DNA of 64,000 nucleotides from Smittia aterrima. Lineage: Eukaryota > Arthropoda > Insecta > Diptera > Chironomidae. Under the pieces are notes generated by a model that saw nothing but the letters and a program-made list of their open reading frames with translations, did not search any database and had not been told where the DNA came from. This document shows, piece after piece, positions 49,701-59,472 of the stretch. The translations under genes were made by a program, and so were the position numbers. Numbering within the stretch: position 1 is the first letter of the stretch; each line of letters starts with the position of its first letter. The stretch is taken from NCBI GenBank assembly GCA_033063855.1, contig CP093830.1, forward strand, positions 19,220,854-19,284,853, read 5' to 3'.

Positions 49701-52700
49701 TTAAATTTCTTATCGAGTTATTTTCTACACTCGCACAAAGGTAATAAATCATTTTGTGCTCGATACATGTTCAATCTTGTGGTGAAAACTTATGAGAAAT
49801 TGTTCTTCACTCATCTGGAAAGTTCACTTTTGAGACACAGAAAATCTAATTGATAGAAAAATGTGGATTTTTTCTTCGTCACTTGCAAGTTGGTAATTGA
49901 AGCATGAATGTAATGTTTTAAAATAAAACGCAGAAATTTTCATTAGAAAATGTTTTTTTAAAGTTTAGAAAAATATTTTTTTTTTCAATGAAAATCCTGA
50001 GGAAGCCATTTTGTCGCGATCGAGTAAACTCGATCATTGTTTTACCTTGGAAATACAATTTAATTATCCCTTTTATTGCACTTCCTTTCATTTAATGGAT
50101 AATTTGTTGTCCATTAAATATTTTTTTATCGACAAATGAAAAAGTACCAAAGGCTGTGAGAATCTGCAGTTTCTGCTCTGTTTAGGAGCGTGAAAAAACT
50201 CACTAAACTAAATTAAATGAGTAATCGCGTGCCAAATACAATTTAACGACATGAAAACTTAATATCGTAAAAGCATGGCCACAACATCCGGTTTGGAAAT
50301 AAATGAAACATTTCATGGTCGCGGAAAATGTCTTTGAAGCAAAAAAAATTTATTGAATTGTGTTCTTGTTTGTTTTTGTGGTAGATTTGAAAGCTTAACA
50401 ACGTTGATTCATTGCAAGTCCGCCTAAAACAAGTAAACATTCGAGGATGTTTCTAAATAATTATTAATATTCAAATAGCCTCGAATGTCAATCAGTTTGG
50501 AAATTTATTTTCATCGCAGACTTTCATGCTTTTCCTTTGAACAGAAATTCATTTACTGATTCATCTCTCATTTGAATTTAGCTGACATTAAAATGCCGAG
50601 TGGCAACATTGATAAGCCAATAGTTGAAGACAACCACGATGGAACCGTTTCGATTCGTTACGATCCACGTGAAGAAGGTTCCCATGAATTGGTGCTGAGA
50701 TTTAACGGTGAAAATGTTCAAGGTAAAGTTGTAAAAATAAACTTTTTTTCTCTTTAAAGTTTTTCAATAAAACTCTTCATGTTTAGGTTCTCCATTCAAG
50801 TTCCATGTCGACTCCATCTCATCGGGATTCGTGACAGCTTACGGTGCTGGTTTAACTCATGGCGTCACCGGAGAACCAGCGACTTTCATCATCTCAACGA
50901 AAGGAGCTGGCGCTGGTGGACTTTCCATGGCAGTTGAAGGTCCAAGCAAAGCTGAAGTGAGTTGAAAACTTTCTTTGATTGAGAAATTATCTAAAAATTT
51001 AAATTTACAGATCAGCTATAAAGACAACAAGGACGGAACTGTTGCTGTGAGCTATCTTCCAACAGCTCCAGGAGAGTACAAGATTTCTGTTCGTTTCGGT
51101 GACAAGAACATCAAAGGTTCGCCTTTCTTCGCAAAGGTGACTGGTGAAGGTCGCAAGAGAAATCAAATTTCAGTTGGATCGTGCTCGGAAGTTACTTTCC
51201 CAGGAAAGATTACTGACGTCGATCTTCGTTCACTTAATGCTTCAATTCAGGTATGAAATAGTCTTCAGTTCCTTTGCAATTTCAATCAACTTTCGTTTTC
51301 TTTCGTCTCACAGTCTCCATCAGGTTTGGAAGAACCTTGCTTCTTGAAGCGCATGCCATCTGGCAACATTGGAATCTCGTTCACACCACGTGAAAGTGGA
51401 GAACATATTGTGTCCGTTAAACGGCAGGGCAAGCACATCAACAACTCACCTTTCAAAGTTAAGGTTTCCGAACGCGAGGTTGGCGATGCCAAGAAAGTGA
51501 AAGTGTCTGGAAATGCTTTGAAGGAAGGAAAGACTCATGCTGACAATGCTTTCTCTGTTGACACGAGAAACGCTGGCTACGGTGGACTTTCCCTCTCGAT
51601 TGAAGGTCCAAGCAAGGCTGAGATTGTCTGCAATGACAAGGAAGACGGAACTCTCAACATTTCGTATAAGCCAACTGAGCCAGGTTATTACATCGTTAAC
51701 TTGAAGTTCGCTGATCATCATGTCGAAGGATCGCCTTATACTGTCAAAGTCGTTGGCGATGGAACGAATCACAAACGCGAGAAGATTCAACGACAACGTG
51801 AGGCAGTTGCAGTCACTGAAGTTGGAACAAAATGCAATTTATCTTTCAAAATTCCCGGAATTACATCGTTCGATCTTTCGTCGACTGTCTGTTCACCCGG
51901 AGGAGTCACCGAAGATGCTGAAGTTCAAGAAATCGATGATGGAGTTTATTCCGTTTTCTTCGTTCCAAAAGAAATGGGAATTCACACTGTGTCGATTCGT
52001 TACAAGGACATGCACATCCCAGGATCTCCTTTCCAAGTAAACGAAGAAAATTACTTAAATTAAAATTCATTTCTTAATTTTCTTTCATTTCTCAGTACAC
52101 AATTGGACCATTGAAGGAGACTGGCGCTCATTTGGTTAAATCAGGAGGTCCAGGCTTAGATCATGGCGAACAAGGATTCCCAAATGAATTCAACGTTTGG
52201 ACACGCGAAGCTGGAAGTGGAACTTTAGCTATTTCAGTTGAAGGTCCCAGCAAAGCTGAGATTGACTTCAAAGACCGCAAAGATGGATCTTGTGATGTTT
52301 CTTATGTTGTTAGCGAACCAGGAGAGTATCGCGTTGGAATGAAGTTCAATGATCGCCACATACCCGACTCGCCATTCAAAGTTTATATCTCACCAGCTAT
52401 GGGCGAAGCTCATAAATTGGAAATTGCTCAGTTCCCAGATCGTTCAGTTGAATCTGATAAGCCAGCTCAATTCATCGTCAGAAAGAACGGCGCTGTTGGA
52501 AACTTAGATGCGAAGGTCGTTGCACCTTCTGGCACTGAAGACGATTGCTTCATTCAATTGATTGACACAGACAACTACTCAGTCCGATTCTATCCTCGTG
52601 AAAATGGAATCCATGCCATCCACACGAAGTTCAATGGCGTTCACATCCCTGGATCTCCTTTCAAAATCAAGGTTTGAATGATTGAAGTAAAAAAAGATTT

Positions 52701-53462
52701 TTTCTTAATAAAAAATATTCTCACAGGTTGGTAAGGAAGACGCTGACCCAGCAGCTGTTCATGCTGATGGCTCAGGATTGAGAGAAGGTAGATCAGGTCA
52801 AAAGATGGATTTCCTCATCGATACTTGCAATGCTGGCCAAGGAACTCTTGCCGTTACAATGGATGGACCGTCGAAGGTCTCAATGGATTGTACTGAAGTT
52901 GACGAAGGATACAAAGTTCGTTATACTCCGCTCTTACCCGGCGACTACTATTGCACGATTAAATACAATCACATGCATATCGTTGGTTCGCCATTCAGAA
53001 TTGTTGTCGAAGGTGAGAAGTTAGCAGATAGTGGATCACAAGAAACGACAACAGTCACTGTTGAAACTGTCACGAAGGTATCAAAGGGTGGAATGCGTGG
53101 TCCAGTCATCCCTGTGTTCAAGTCAGACGCCTCTAAAGTCATCTCAAAGGGAATGGCTTTGAAGAAAGCTTACGTTGGAAAGCAAAACAACTTCACGTTG
53201 ACTGCAACCAATGCAGGTAAGCATCGATTGAGAAGATTCATTTGAACAAAATAATAATTTCGTCTTAATTTAAAAAGGCAACAACATGCTTTACATTGGA
53301 ATGTACGGACCGAAAGGACCTTGTGAAGAAGTGTTCATCAAGCACACAGGCCGCAACGTTTATAGCATCAACTACTTAGTGAGAGAGAAAGGCGATTACG
53401 TTCTAGTTGTCAAGTGGGGTGAAGATCACATCCCCGGCTCTCCATTCAGAGTCGAATGTTAA
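37721..53462 (+). CDS. cher: Filamin (Cheerio), actin crosslinker, longest splice form
   Basis: Exons in consistent phase: 37721-37786, 39064-39124, 39177-39632, 39693-39969, 40068-40082, 40340-41884, 41945-42183, 42545-43123, 43406-44480, 44540-44743, 44806-44938, 46782-46940, 46994-47213, 50582-50722, 50787-50956, 51011-51250, 51314-52036, 52096-52671, 52727-53216, 53278-53462. This gives 2,517 aa with everything included. Two calponin-homology domains (about residues 44-150 and 167-272; CH2 contains DWNDGKAIGALVDNVAPG) form the actin-binding domain. They are followed by about 22 immunoglobulin-like filamin repeats (typical repeat core GPG...IPGSPF). A non-repeat hinge (residues encoded by 46782-47213, with five consecutive His) lies after the thirteenth, and a second hinge lies before the last repeat, the dimerisation repeat ending in SPFRVEC. 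It crosslinks F-actin, anchors membrane receptors and acts as a mechanosensor at ring canals and the cortex. AATAAA lies at 53644. Confidence 0.95.
37787..39063 (+). other. Filamin intron 1
   Basis: 1,277-nt first intron between the short N-terminal exon (MQQPHQPSLGEFLSSNNPNP) and the acidic linker exon DYREPPEEEE. Long for this gene, so it may hold regulatory elements; no coding features seen. Confidence 0.6.
40068..40082 (+). other. cher: Filamin 15-nt microexon (STPPP)
   Basis: Between the CH2 domain and repeat 1, 15 nt (TACTCCTCCGCCTCG) are flanked by a good acceptor (TTATTCATTATCAG) and a consensus donor (GTAAGT). Inclusion keeps phase 2 on both sides and changes NPN-R-VRCYG to NPN-STPPPR-VRCYG. 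Skipping also keeps frame, so it is a likely alternative microexon lengthening the linker. Confidence 0.6.
42545..43123 (+). other. cher: Filamin phase-neutral cassette exon encoding two repeats
   Basis: 579 nt (193 codons), phase 1 at both ends, starting and ending at the same position within a filamin repeat (after KVQVEGLSQ and after RVKVSGAGIDFHG). Inclusion gives 22 repeats. Skipping joins SQ to SVVMNSETNFQVDM and gives 20 complete repeats, the number reported for Drosophila Cheerio. Sequence inside is a genuine filamin-type fold (CRDNGDGTCNIAYWPTECG). Flanking introns are 361 and 282 nt. Confidence 0.65.
44939..46781 (+). other. Filamin intron before the hinge exons
   Basis: 1,843-nt intron. 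Reading through its donor would give MTVK and an immediate stop, a possible truncated form ending after repeat 13. No nested gene recognised; the minus-strand open frame at 45574-45780 is not supported. Confidence 0.5.
47214..49508 (+). promoter_or_regulatory. Intragenic region likely containing the promoter of the short filamin isoform
   Basis: The intron part upstream of the alternative first exon at 49509. It contains a perfect TGACGTCA at 48211-48218 and several AT-rich stretches. Open frames on either strand (47477-47689, 47802-47993, 48050-48268, 49170-49385) show no domains. Promoter activity is inferred from the downstream exon. Confidence 0.4.
49509..49740 (+). CDS. cher: Alternative first coding exon of short filamin isoform
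   Basis: ATG at 49509 opens 77 codons beginning MVWHDPDDEEFVEEIEATWE, acidic and aromatic, with no resemblance to the CH domains. It ends in phase 1 at donor AAAG|GTAATA, exactly the phase needed to join the 50582 exon (GCT GAC ATT...). The resulting protein is 918 aa (about 100 kDa) and carries the last nine or so repeats without the actin-binding domain. This parallels the roughly 90-kDa short Cheerio isoform of Drosophila. In the long isoform this sequence is intronic. Confidence 0.72.
49741..50581 (+). other. Filamin intron between alternative exon and common C-terminal exons
   Basis: 841 nt, AT-rich, no coding sequence seen. Acceptor TTGAATTTAG at 50581 serves both long and short isoforms. 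Confidence 0.6.
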
Positions 53463-54189
53463 ATCATTATCACTCATCGGAGCCGATTCTAATTTTTTAT
53501 TTGTTGCATAAAGTCGAATATTTTTCAATTTATCTGTCCTGAAGTCTCCTTATCTACTTAATTAAACAACTTTGATTTCATTGTATAAGATTTTATTTTA
53601 AACAATTTGTTTTGCTCTTGGTATTTTCAAAAGAAAGAAAAAGAATAAAAGAAATATACGAAAAAATATTTTGTTTGCTTCTTAAAAACTTTTTCAGGAA
53701 GTTTATTAAAATATTTAAGAGTCCAGCTTGTTAATTAAGCTTAATCGTTATTTTAATTAAGTTAGCCATCAAAAGCGCTTCTATGAAAAGTAATTTACAA
53801 GTTTTTCTGCATTCGATTTTAAAAATTTCTCATAAAATTGTAATTAGGATGTCCCCTCGGCTTTCAATTGTCACAAGGATGTCCCTTCGTAAACCGTTAA
53901 ACTAAATTTTGTTTTTTGTCATAAAAAGATTTCTCATAAAATATCGTTCATTTGTCAGCAAGCTAATACGCTTAAAATATTATTAAAATATAATACAGTC
54001 GCTTCATAAGTTGCTATTCATCAAAGACAAACTCGAGTTTCTGCCATTGTAAGTGTTGCTTACTTGAAAATCAATAACAAAAACATTTTCTTCATGAAAG
54101 ATAATAAACATAAAGTAATAAACAAAATTCCACTGGAACGAAAACAATCTCAACTAAAGATTTCTTTTTGTCTTTTTTAGTTGTCCGAC
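53463..54189. other. Filamin 3' UTR and 5' UTR of the next gene
   Basis: AATAAA for filamin at 53644-53649. A likely 5' UTR exon of the following gene ends at donor CATT|GTAAGT (54049), and its intron ends at CTTTTTTAG (54180). Two near-identical phrases AGGATGTCCC(T/C)TCG occur about 30 bp apart near 53850-53890. Confidence 0.5.
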
Positions 54190-55005
54190 ATGGAAGCCAA
54201 GTTCTGGGAAGCCGTCGAAGCTAAACTCTCTATCTGCCGCTTGTATCGAGAAATTTTGTCTTCAGCTAAGCTCAACTTCTACGAAGCTTTTAAGGAACTT
54301 AAAGTCGATGAAGCCGACGAAGTTTATGCCGAATTAGAGTCGATCGTTGCTGGATATTCTGCTGCAAAAGTCGAGGAACTTCAGACATTTGAAGACACAT
54401 TCCGTCAAGAGAATTGGAAAGTCACGATGAGCTTCAAGTTGACATTCCGATCGATCCACCGCCTCGTTCTCGAAAGCACACGAGACAAGTTCTTTGGAAT
54501 AGAAACCAGAGCTGAACCTTCCGCAAGCAAGATGCCTCGCATTCCTGATTCAACAGGAAGACTCGATATCGCCACGAAAGCTGAAACACCCAAATCAAAA
54601 TATAGTATTCGAGTTAAGAAATTATTGGACGAAGGAAAACTCGACACCAAGCAGACGATGAAAGAAAAACTTTTCGGAATAAGTTCAAAACACTTTGGCA
54701 AAGAAGTTTGTAAAATCGATGATTTTGCTCTTACCTCGCAAAGTGATGTCGGTAAATATCCGCTCCGATGCCTCTTCAAATGCCCTGCTCCTCATCCTAA
54801 TGCTCCAGGTCGCTGTGGTTCTGCGCTCTCATGCAGTGTGAAGAATGTAAAGTATCGAGGCGGCAAGGATTATATTGTTTTCTGCACTGACGTCTTCACA
54901 CGTCATTTGAAGTTGCGACATAAGGGAGAACCTGCTGAATTAGTCGACGAACAGTTGGTGGATATTGAATTCCTTAGAGTTCCAAAACTTGAATTTCCAG
55001 GATGA
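54190..55005 (+). CDS. Uncharacterised 271-aa protein with possible zinc finger
   Basis: I do not recognise this family. The ATG at 54190 (CGACATGG) follows a clear acceptor at 54180, so the 5' UTR is spliced. The N-terminal 100 residues are predicted helical (MEAKFWEAVEAKLSICRLYRE, then FKELKVDEADEVYAELESIV). The middle is basic with Pro/Ser. The C-terminal part has Cys and His arranged CLFKCPAPHPN...RCGSALSC...FC and FTRHLKLRH, which could be a BED- or C2H2-like zinc site. No signal peptide or membrane helix. A second frame overlaps its stop by ATGA at 55002. Polyadenylation signals at 55263 are shared with the convergent LRR-BTB gene's 3' side (AATAAA for that strand at 55311-55316). Probably an insect-restricted DNA-binding or adaptor protein, but that is a guess. 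Confidence 0.75.
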   Translation: MEAKFWEAVEAKLSICRLYREILSSAKLNFYEAFKELKVDEADEVYAELESIVAGYSAAKVEELQTFEDTFRQENWKVTMSFKLTFRSIHRLVLESTRDKFFGIETRAEPSASKMPRIPDSTGRLDIATKAETPKSKYSIRVKKLLDEGKLDTKQTMKEKLFGISSKHFGKEVCKIDDFALTSQSDVGKYPLRCLFKCPAPHPNAPGRCGSALSCSVKNVKYRGGKDYIVFCTDVFTRHLKLRHKGEPAELVDEQLVDIEFLRVPKLEFPG

Positions 55006-55389
55006 ACCATCGAAGAATTCTAGAAGAAGAACGTCATTACAAAATCTGCTTTGAGTGTCATCTCGAACGTGTCAGCCGTGATCGTCTCAATCTTGAGATC
55101 TCATGGAGAAATGAAGTAGGAAACAACGGATCTCTTCCATATCATGATTTTAAATTCGAGAATTCTCCATTAGCTTTGAGTGGAAGTTCATTACATTGTC
55201 CTTTTAATTTGTCAAACGATAAAATCATTTCTGTATGAATTTGGATGTTTCCTCAACGATCGAATAAACAAAAATAAAACATCAAATTAATATTCGGTTT
55301 GCAATAATATTTTATTAGTCAAGAAATAATTAAATTAAAAGTATTAAGGCTTTGAAAAAACATGAAGAAGCGAATACGATTTGATTGAC
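55006..55389. other. Convergent 3' ends
   Basis: Plus-strand gene AATAAA at 55263-55268 and minus-strand gene AATAAA (TTTATT) at 55311-55316 lie about 45 bp apart, so the two transcripts end nearly back to back. A 78-codon open frame (55002-55238) overlaps the upstream stop. Confidence 0.6.
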
Positions 55390-56550
55390 TTATTCTTCTT
55401 TTGTATTGAAAATTTCATCGAAAACTTTTCGAGCATCCAGCAACTTCTTCAATTTCAATGGATCCTCCTTAATTTTGTCTGGCAGCTCGTATGGAAGTTT
55501 GCTAACAATTTGTTGAGTTGCTTTATCTTTGATCATTTGAGAGTCGAAACGATTGGCGAACAACAAAGTTTCGTAAGCATTTAAATCATTAACTTGGCTG
55601 CAAATGATTTTCTCGTACTGCAATTTCATGTCGCCAACTTTGAATTTATCGGCAATTCTAAAGTTTTCCATTGCGTTTTCATCGTCGGTGACTTCTGATT
55701 TGTAAATGAATTTGAGTAGAGCCTCAACAGTTTGTGCATTGAACTCTGAAATCTCGATTTCCATTGATTGTTTTTTAATTTGTAAGAGTTGATCCAACAC
55801 AGCTTTAGTGTATCCCGGAAAATTATTTCTTATAAATCTTCTTTCCTTGGAAACATCTTCAAAGATTTGGGAGAAAACTGGGCTGTGCATTTTCAAAATT
55901 TTCTTGCTGACTCTAAACGACACATTGCCGGCGATGATAGTGAAATTTCCTGTTTCCCACATTTCTTTAACCTCCACAGTCTCAACATTGAATTCCGGTT
56001 TGGTGCACTTCTCGTCGATCATTTTCATCAGATCCTCAAGCGATTGTAATGAACCTCGTGGGTGTCTTAGCCAGAATGCATTATCAATGGTTTTGTTTCC
56101 TTGAAGACACACGTTAACATTTCCTCTTCCTATCAATGGTTTCAAAAGATTTGAAGAGACGAATTCTAAATCGCTATTGTTCATTGCAAAAAAACGTAAA
56201 TTTGGCATATCGGTGAACAAGTCGTCAGGTAATGTCTTCAATCGGCTACCGCGTATACAAAAGCCGCTTAACTGCTTTAATCCATTGAAATCGGTTTTCG
56301 AAATTTCCTTGATACCACAGTTAGAAAAACACAAGAAATTCATATTCGGAAAATGTTTCTCGAGTCCTCGAGGCAAATATTCGACGGTTGAGTTCTTGAA
56401 ACGAACAAATTTGACATCCAAGTTGCTTTTTCCTTCTTTGTGAACACCTTTGAAAGATTTGATGACATGATGCTTCTCGTTTATTTCTGCTCCGACTACA
56501 TTGCACACATATTGATTTGTAAAACTGTCGTACTGGCAATTGATCTCCAT
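55390..56550 (-). CDS. LRR-BTB/POZ domain protein
   Basis: Single-exon 386-aa protein. Residues about 40-150 are leucine-rich repeats of irregular, insect type (LPRGLEKHFPNMNFLCFSNC, LKTLPDDLFTDMPNLRFF). A BTB/POZ domain spans about 200-315: GNFTIIAGNVSFRVSKKILK then HSPVFSQIFEDV, and later ALLKFIYKSEVTDDENAMENF. The C-terminus is a BACK-like helical remnant ending NTKEE. Without a signal peptide it is intracellular. BTB domains often act as dimerisation or Cullin-3 adaptor modules, with LRRs for substrate binding, so a ubiquitin-ligase adaptor role is plausible but not shown. The lack of introns and loosely conserved LRRs suggest a lineage-expanded family. It is divergent from CHMP3 (330 bp between start codons). 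Confidence 0.88.
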   Translation of the reverse strand: MEINCQYDSFTNQYVCNVVGAEINEKHHVIKSFKGVHKEGKSNLDVKFVRFKNSTVEYLPRGLEKHFPNMNFLCFSNCGIKEISKTDFNGLKQLSGFCIRGSRLKTLPDDLFTDMPNLRFFAMNNSDLEFVSSNLLKPLIGRGNVNVCLQGNKTIDNAFWLRHPRGSLQSLEDLMKMIDEKCTKPEFNVETVEVKEMWETGNFTIIAGNVSFRVSKKILKMHSPVFSQIFEDVSKERRFIRNNFPGYTKAVLDQLLQIKKQSMEIEISEFNAQTVEALLKFIYKSEVTDDENAMENFRIADKFKVGDMKLQYEKIICSQVNDLNAYETLLFANRFDSQMIKDKATQQIVSKLPYELPDKIKEDPLKLKKLLDARKVFDEIFNTKEE

Positions 56551-56880
56551 GTTTATCTTAATTTTATTTTTATCTCGAGAACTTTACTCGTTGACAATCT
56601 GACAAGGACTGAATACAACTCGGGCCACAGGTAAAAAAACGATTCCTTGTCTTATCATGATGACGCAGCGAGAAATTGTGAGAGAAATTGAGAGAGCTGC
56701 TTCTACTTGTGTAACGTATCGTTTAAGTTTGAAATGAAATTCGGGGGCGTCGCTATTCACAATTTACAGAAAAAAATTGAAGTAAACAAATAGAAAAAAA
56801 ATTGGAAATAAAGTTTCCGGTGAAATTTAATAGAAATCAACAGTTCTTTATAGTTCCCTTATAATCTCAAGTTCTTAATG
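56551..56880. promoter_or_regulatory. Divergent promoter between LRR-BTB and CHMP3
   Basis: 330 bp separate the two start codons, so both promoters and 5' UTRs must share this interval unless upstream exons exist. No TATA box stands out; a GGGGGCGTCG patch lies near 56742. Confidence 0.45.
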
Positions 56881-57660
56881 ATGGGCCTGTTTGGAAAGTC
56901 GAATCAAAAGAATCCCTCGGAAATGGTAAGAAAGTTATTTACGTTTTTTCGCTTGATTTAATTAAATTTGTGTTACGATTTAAGGTAAAAGAGTGGAACG
57001 GAAAGTTACGAAAGGAGGGCTATGCACTGGACCGTCAAGTTCGGTCGATTAAACGTGAAGAAGACAAAATTAAGAAATCGCTGAAGGAAGCTGCGAAGAA
57101 GAACGATAAACAAGTTTGTACGATCCTTGCGAAAGAAGTAGTTCGATCAAGGAAAGCAATCAACAGAATTTATGCAAGCAAAGCTCAATTAAGCTCTGTG
57201 CAGCTGCAAATGTCACAGCAGTTGGGTGAGTCACAAAAACTGACCTTGGAAAAAATTATTTCGAATGATTCATCAATTGATTTGATTTTTAGCGACATTA
57301 AAAGTTTCGGGATCCTTGCAGAAGTCAACTGAAGTCATGGCTGCTATGCAAAGACTTGTACGATTACCTGAAATTGCAGATACAATGCGAGAAATGTCGA
57401 AAGAGATGACCAAAGCTGGAATCCTTGAAGAAATGATTAATGAGACGATGGAGTCGCTTGAAGACTCAGAAGATATCGAAGAAGAAGCTCAGGGTGAAGT
57501 CGATAAAGTTCTCTGGGAACTTACTGATGGAAAACTTGGCGAAGCTCCTGCAGTGCCTATGGCAACGCCAAGTGGACCGGGAGCATCGAAAGCCGAAGAG
57601 TCAGAGGAAGAAGAAGATTTGGATGAAATGAGATCGAGGCTTGAAGCTCTTCGTACATAA
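56881..57660 (+). CDS. Vps24: Charged multivesicular body protein 3 (ESCRT-III subunit, Vps24)
   Basis: Exons 56881-56925, 56985-57225 and 57293-57660 give 217 aa, close to human CHMP3 (222). N-terminus MGLFGKSNQKNPSEMVKEWN, basic helix-1 region (IRKE-like LRKEGYALDRQVRSIKREEDK), then SGSLQKSTEVMAAMQRLVRLPEIADTM in helices 2-3. It has an acidic C-terminus with a MIT-interacting motif (DEMRSRLEALR). It polymerises on endosomal membranes with other ESCRT-III subunits to sort cargo into multivesicular bodies and cut membrane necks. Two ATGs occur in tandem (56878 and 56881); the second gives the family-typical MG start. Introns are 59 and 67 nt. AATAAA at 57837. Confidence 0.95.
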
Positions 57661-59397
57661 AAACTTTTTAAAATATATTGACATGATTAATTTAATTCTT
57701 ATAAGAAACAGTGCAGCGAACACAATCGATGTTTCTACCCGCTTTACATGCTTTGCACCACAAATTCGCTAAATAACGTGTTTTTCTGAGATAAAACTCA
57801 CTAATGAGATATTCTGTCAAACAAGTATTTATTTTTAATAAAAAAAGCTTGAAAATTACAAAAGAAAGTTTTTGCATTCAATTTTTCATCCGAAACAAAA
57901 AGTGAATTAAAATTCTGATAAAAAATTCTCGCTTCAGTAATCCTTACGTCAACATTTTTTTTTTGTGTGGCTTTCCAGTTGAAAACCAAACAGAGATCCT
58001 TCCTGAAAAATCAATTAGGGAAATTCAATTGAAAAACTAAATTTAATTTTTTGCATTGCGAACTTTTATTTATTTTCTACGATCCTGATATATTTAAGAG
58101 ACTTCCCTCAAATTCGTTGAAGTGAGATTGGCTTAACAAGGTAAATTTCAGGGTTTCGCTGGCGGCTCAAAGCTTTCAAATCTGTGAATATCACAATCAT
58201 CTTTTATTTAACATTTTTCCTCAAAAGTGAATTCTTTTGTAAATATTTCCTGCTTGTAATGAAGAAGAATTTTGATGAAATATTTTCAGTTCCTCGGTTG
58301 CTTTCTTTCATCGTTTAAAGTATGGTTAAGTCTTCAGTGTATTATCGTTTTAGTGTTGCACAACGAAAACCGGAGCCACACTTAAAAAAAGCTGGAACGC
58401 TCCCTCGACGTGAACTTAGGAAGTGAATGTTCGGTGTTAAGATAAGTAGTCGTTGGTTAAGGTTGTGGATTGTTAGTTAGCTGAAAGTGAATAGTGTCGT
58501 ATAAAAGAAAAAGGAAACAAGAAAATGTTGAGGTTCTCTGTAGTTGTCGCATCCCCGACTTCCAGTTTTCATCTTAGACTGAAGTGTTGTTGTTGATGAT
58601 GTATAATAAGTAAATTCGTTGGTGATCGCAAAAGTGATATGCTGAAGTTTTCTCATGTTTTCGTGTGATTTATTTGTTTAATATTTCTTGAACACAACAG
58701 CAACACGCAATAACAAGCATCGTCTATCTACAGCAAACACATTATCATTATTTTGTTTTTATAATTTAAACACAACGGGCAAGCATTTGACATCATGTCC
58801 CAGACCAATAATCTAGCTTTGTTAGTTTCCCATCATCTTCACCAGCAAAATATTTTGAAGGATCTGAAATGAGAAGCACCTCGGCCACCACCGAGCAAAA
58901 TGGAATGTTGTCTGCGGCTGTGTCTGTGGTTAAACTTTTTCTTTTTGTTTTAATTTGATTTAAAGTGTCAACATTCAAAAGGAAAATGAGAAATGTTTCA
59001 TTTAAAGAAGGAAAAGCAGCCAAAGTTTGACTCGTGTCATGGATTAAAGCAATCACAAAAGTTTATATCACACATCATACAACGAATGAATTAGCAGAAT
59101 GACAAATCCGAAAAGGACAAACGAGCACTCACAACATTTAAAAATCCTCTCTCTCAGCGACGTTTATCGTTTCCAAATCTCTCCTTCCGCGATCATTCGA
59201 TACAAACACGAAGAACACAAGAAAGAAAAGGTCATCCCGATTTCTTACCATCATCATCATCTTTTTATTATGATTTTGTTTGTTCACAAATTAGATGTTA
59301 CATTTTTTTATTGTTTTTACTCAGTTTTTGAAATTTTTCCATTAACATTTTTTTTTTGTTTATTATCTTCCCTTTTTGAATATAATTTTACATTAAG
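57661..59397. other. Downstream of CHMP3; no complete gene recognised
   Basis: CHMP3 3' UTR with AATAAA at 57837-57842. A transcription-start-like TCAGTG near 58333 and several short ATG-initiated reading frames (58428, 58796, 58868) hint at a 5' UTR of a plus-strand gene, but no coding exon links in phase to the candidate at 59398. Confidence 0.4.
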
Positions 59398-59472
59398 GAT
59401 CAATACCCTCACCGACTAGTGATGAGCAAGTTAGTGAGATCTCTCTCGCCACGTCGTCAATAGTCGATGAAG
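59398..59472 (+). CDS. Candidate internal exon of an unidentified plus-strand gene
   Basis: 75 nt between acceptor-like TTACATTAAG and donor GAAG|GTAAAT. Phase 1 at both ends is the only frame without a stop, giving SIPSPTSDEQVSEISLATSS followed by IVDE. The Ser/Thr/Asp-rich composition looks like a regulatory linker. The acceptor lacks a strong pyrimidine tract next to the AG, so this is tentative. Confidence 0.35.
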
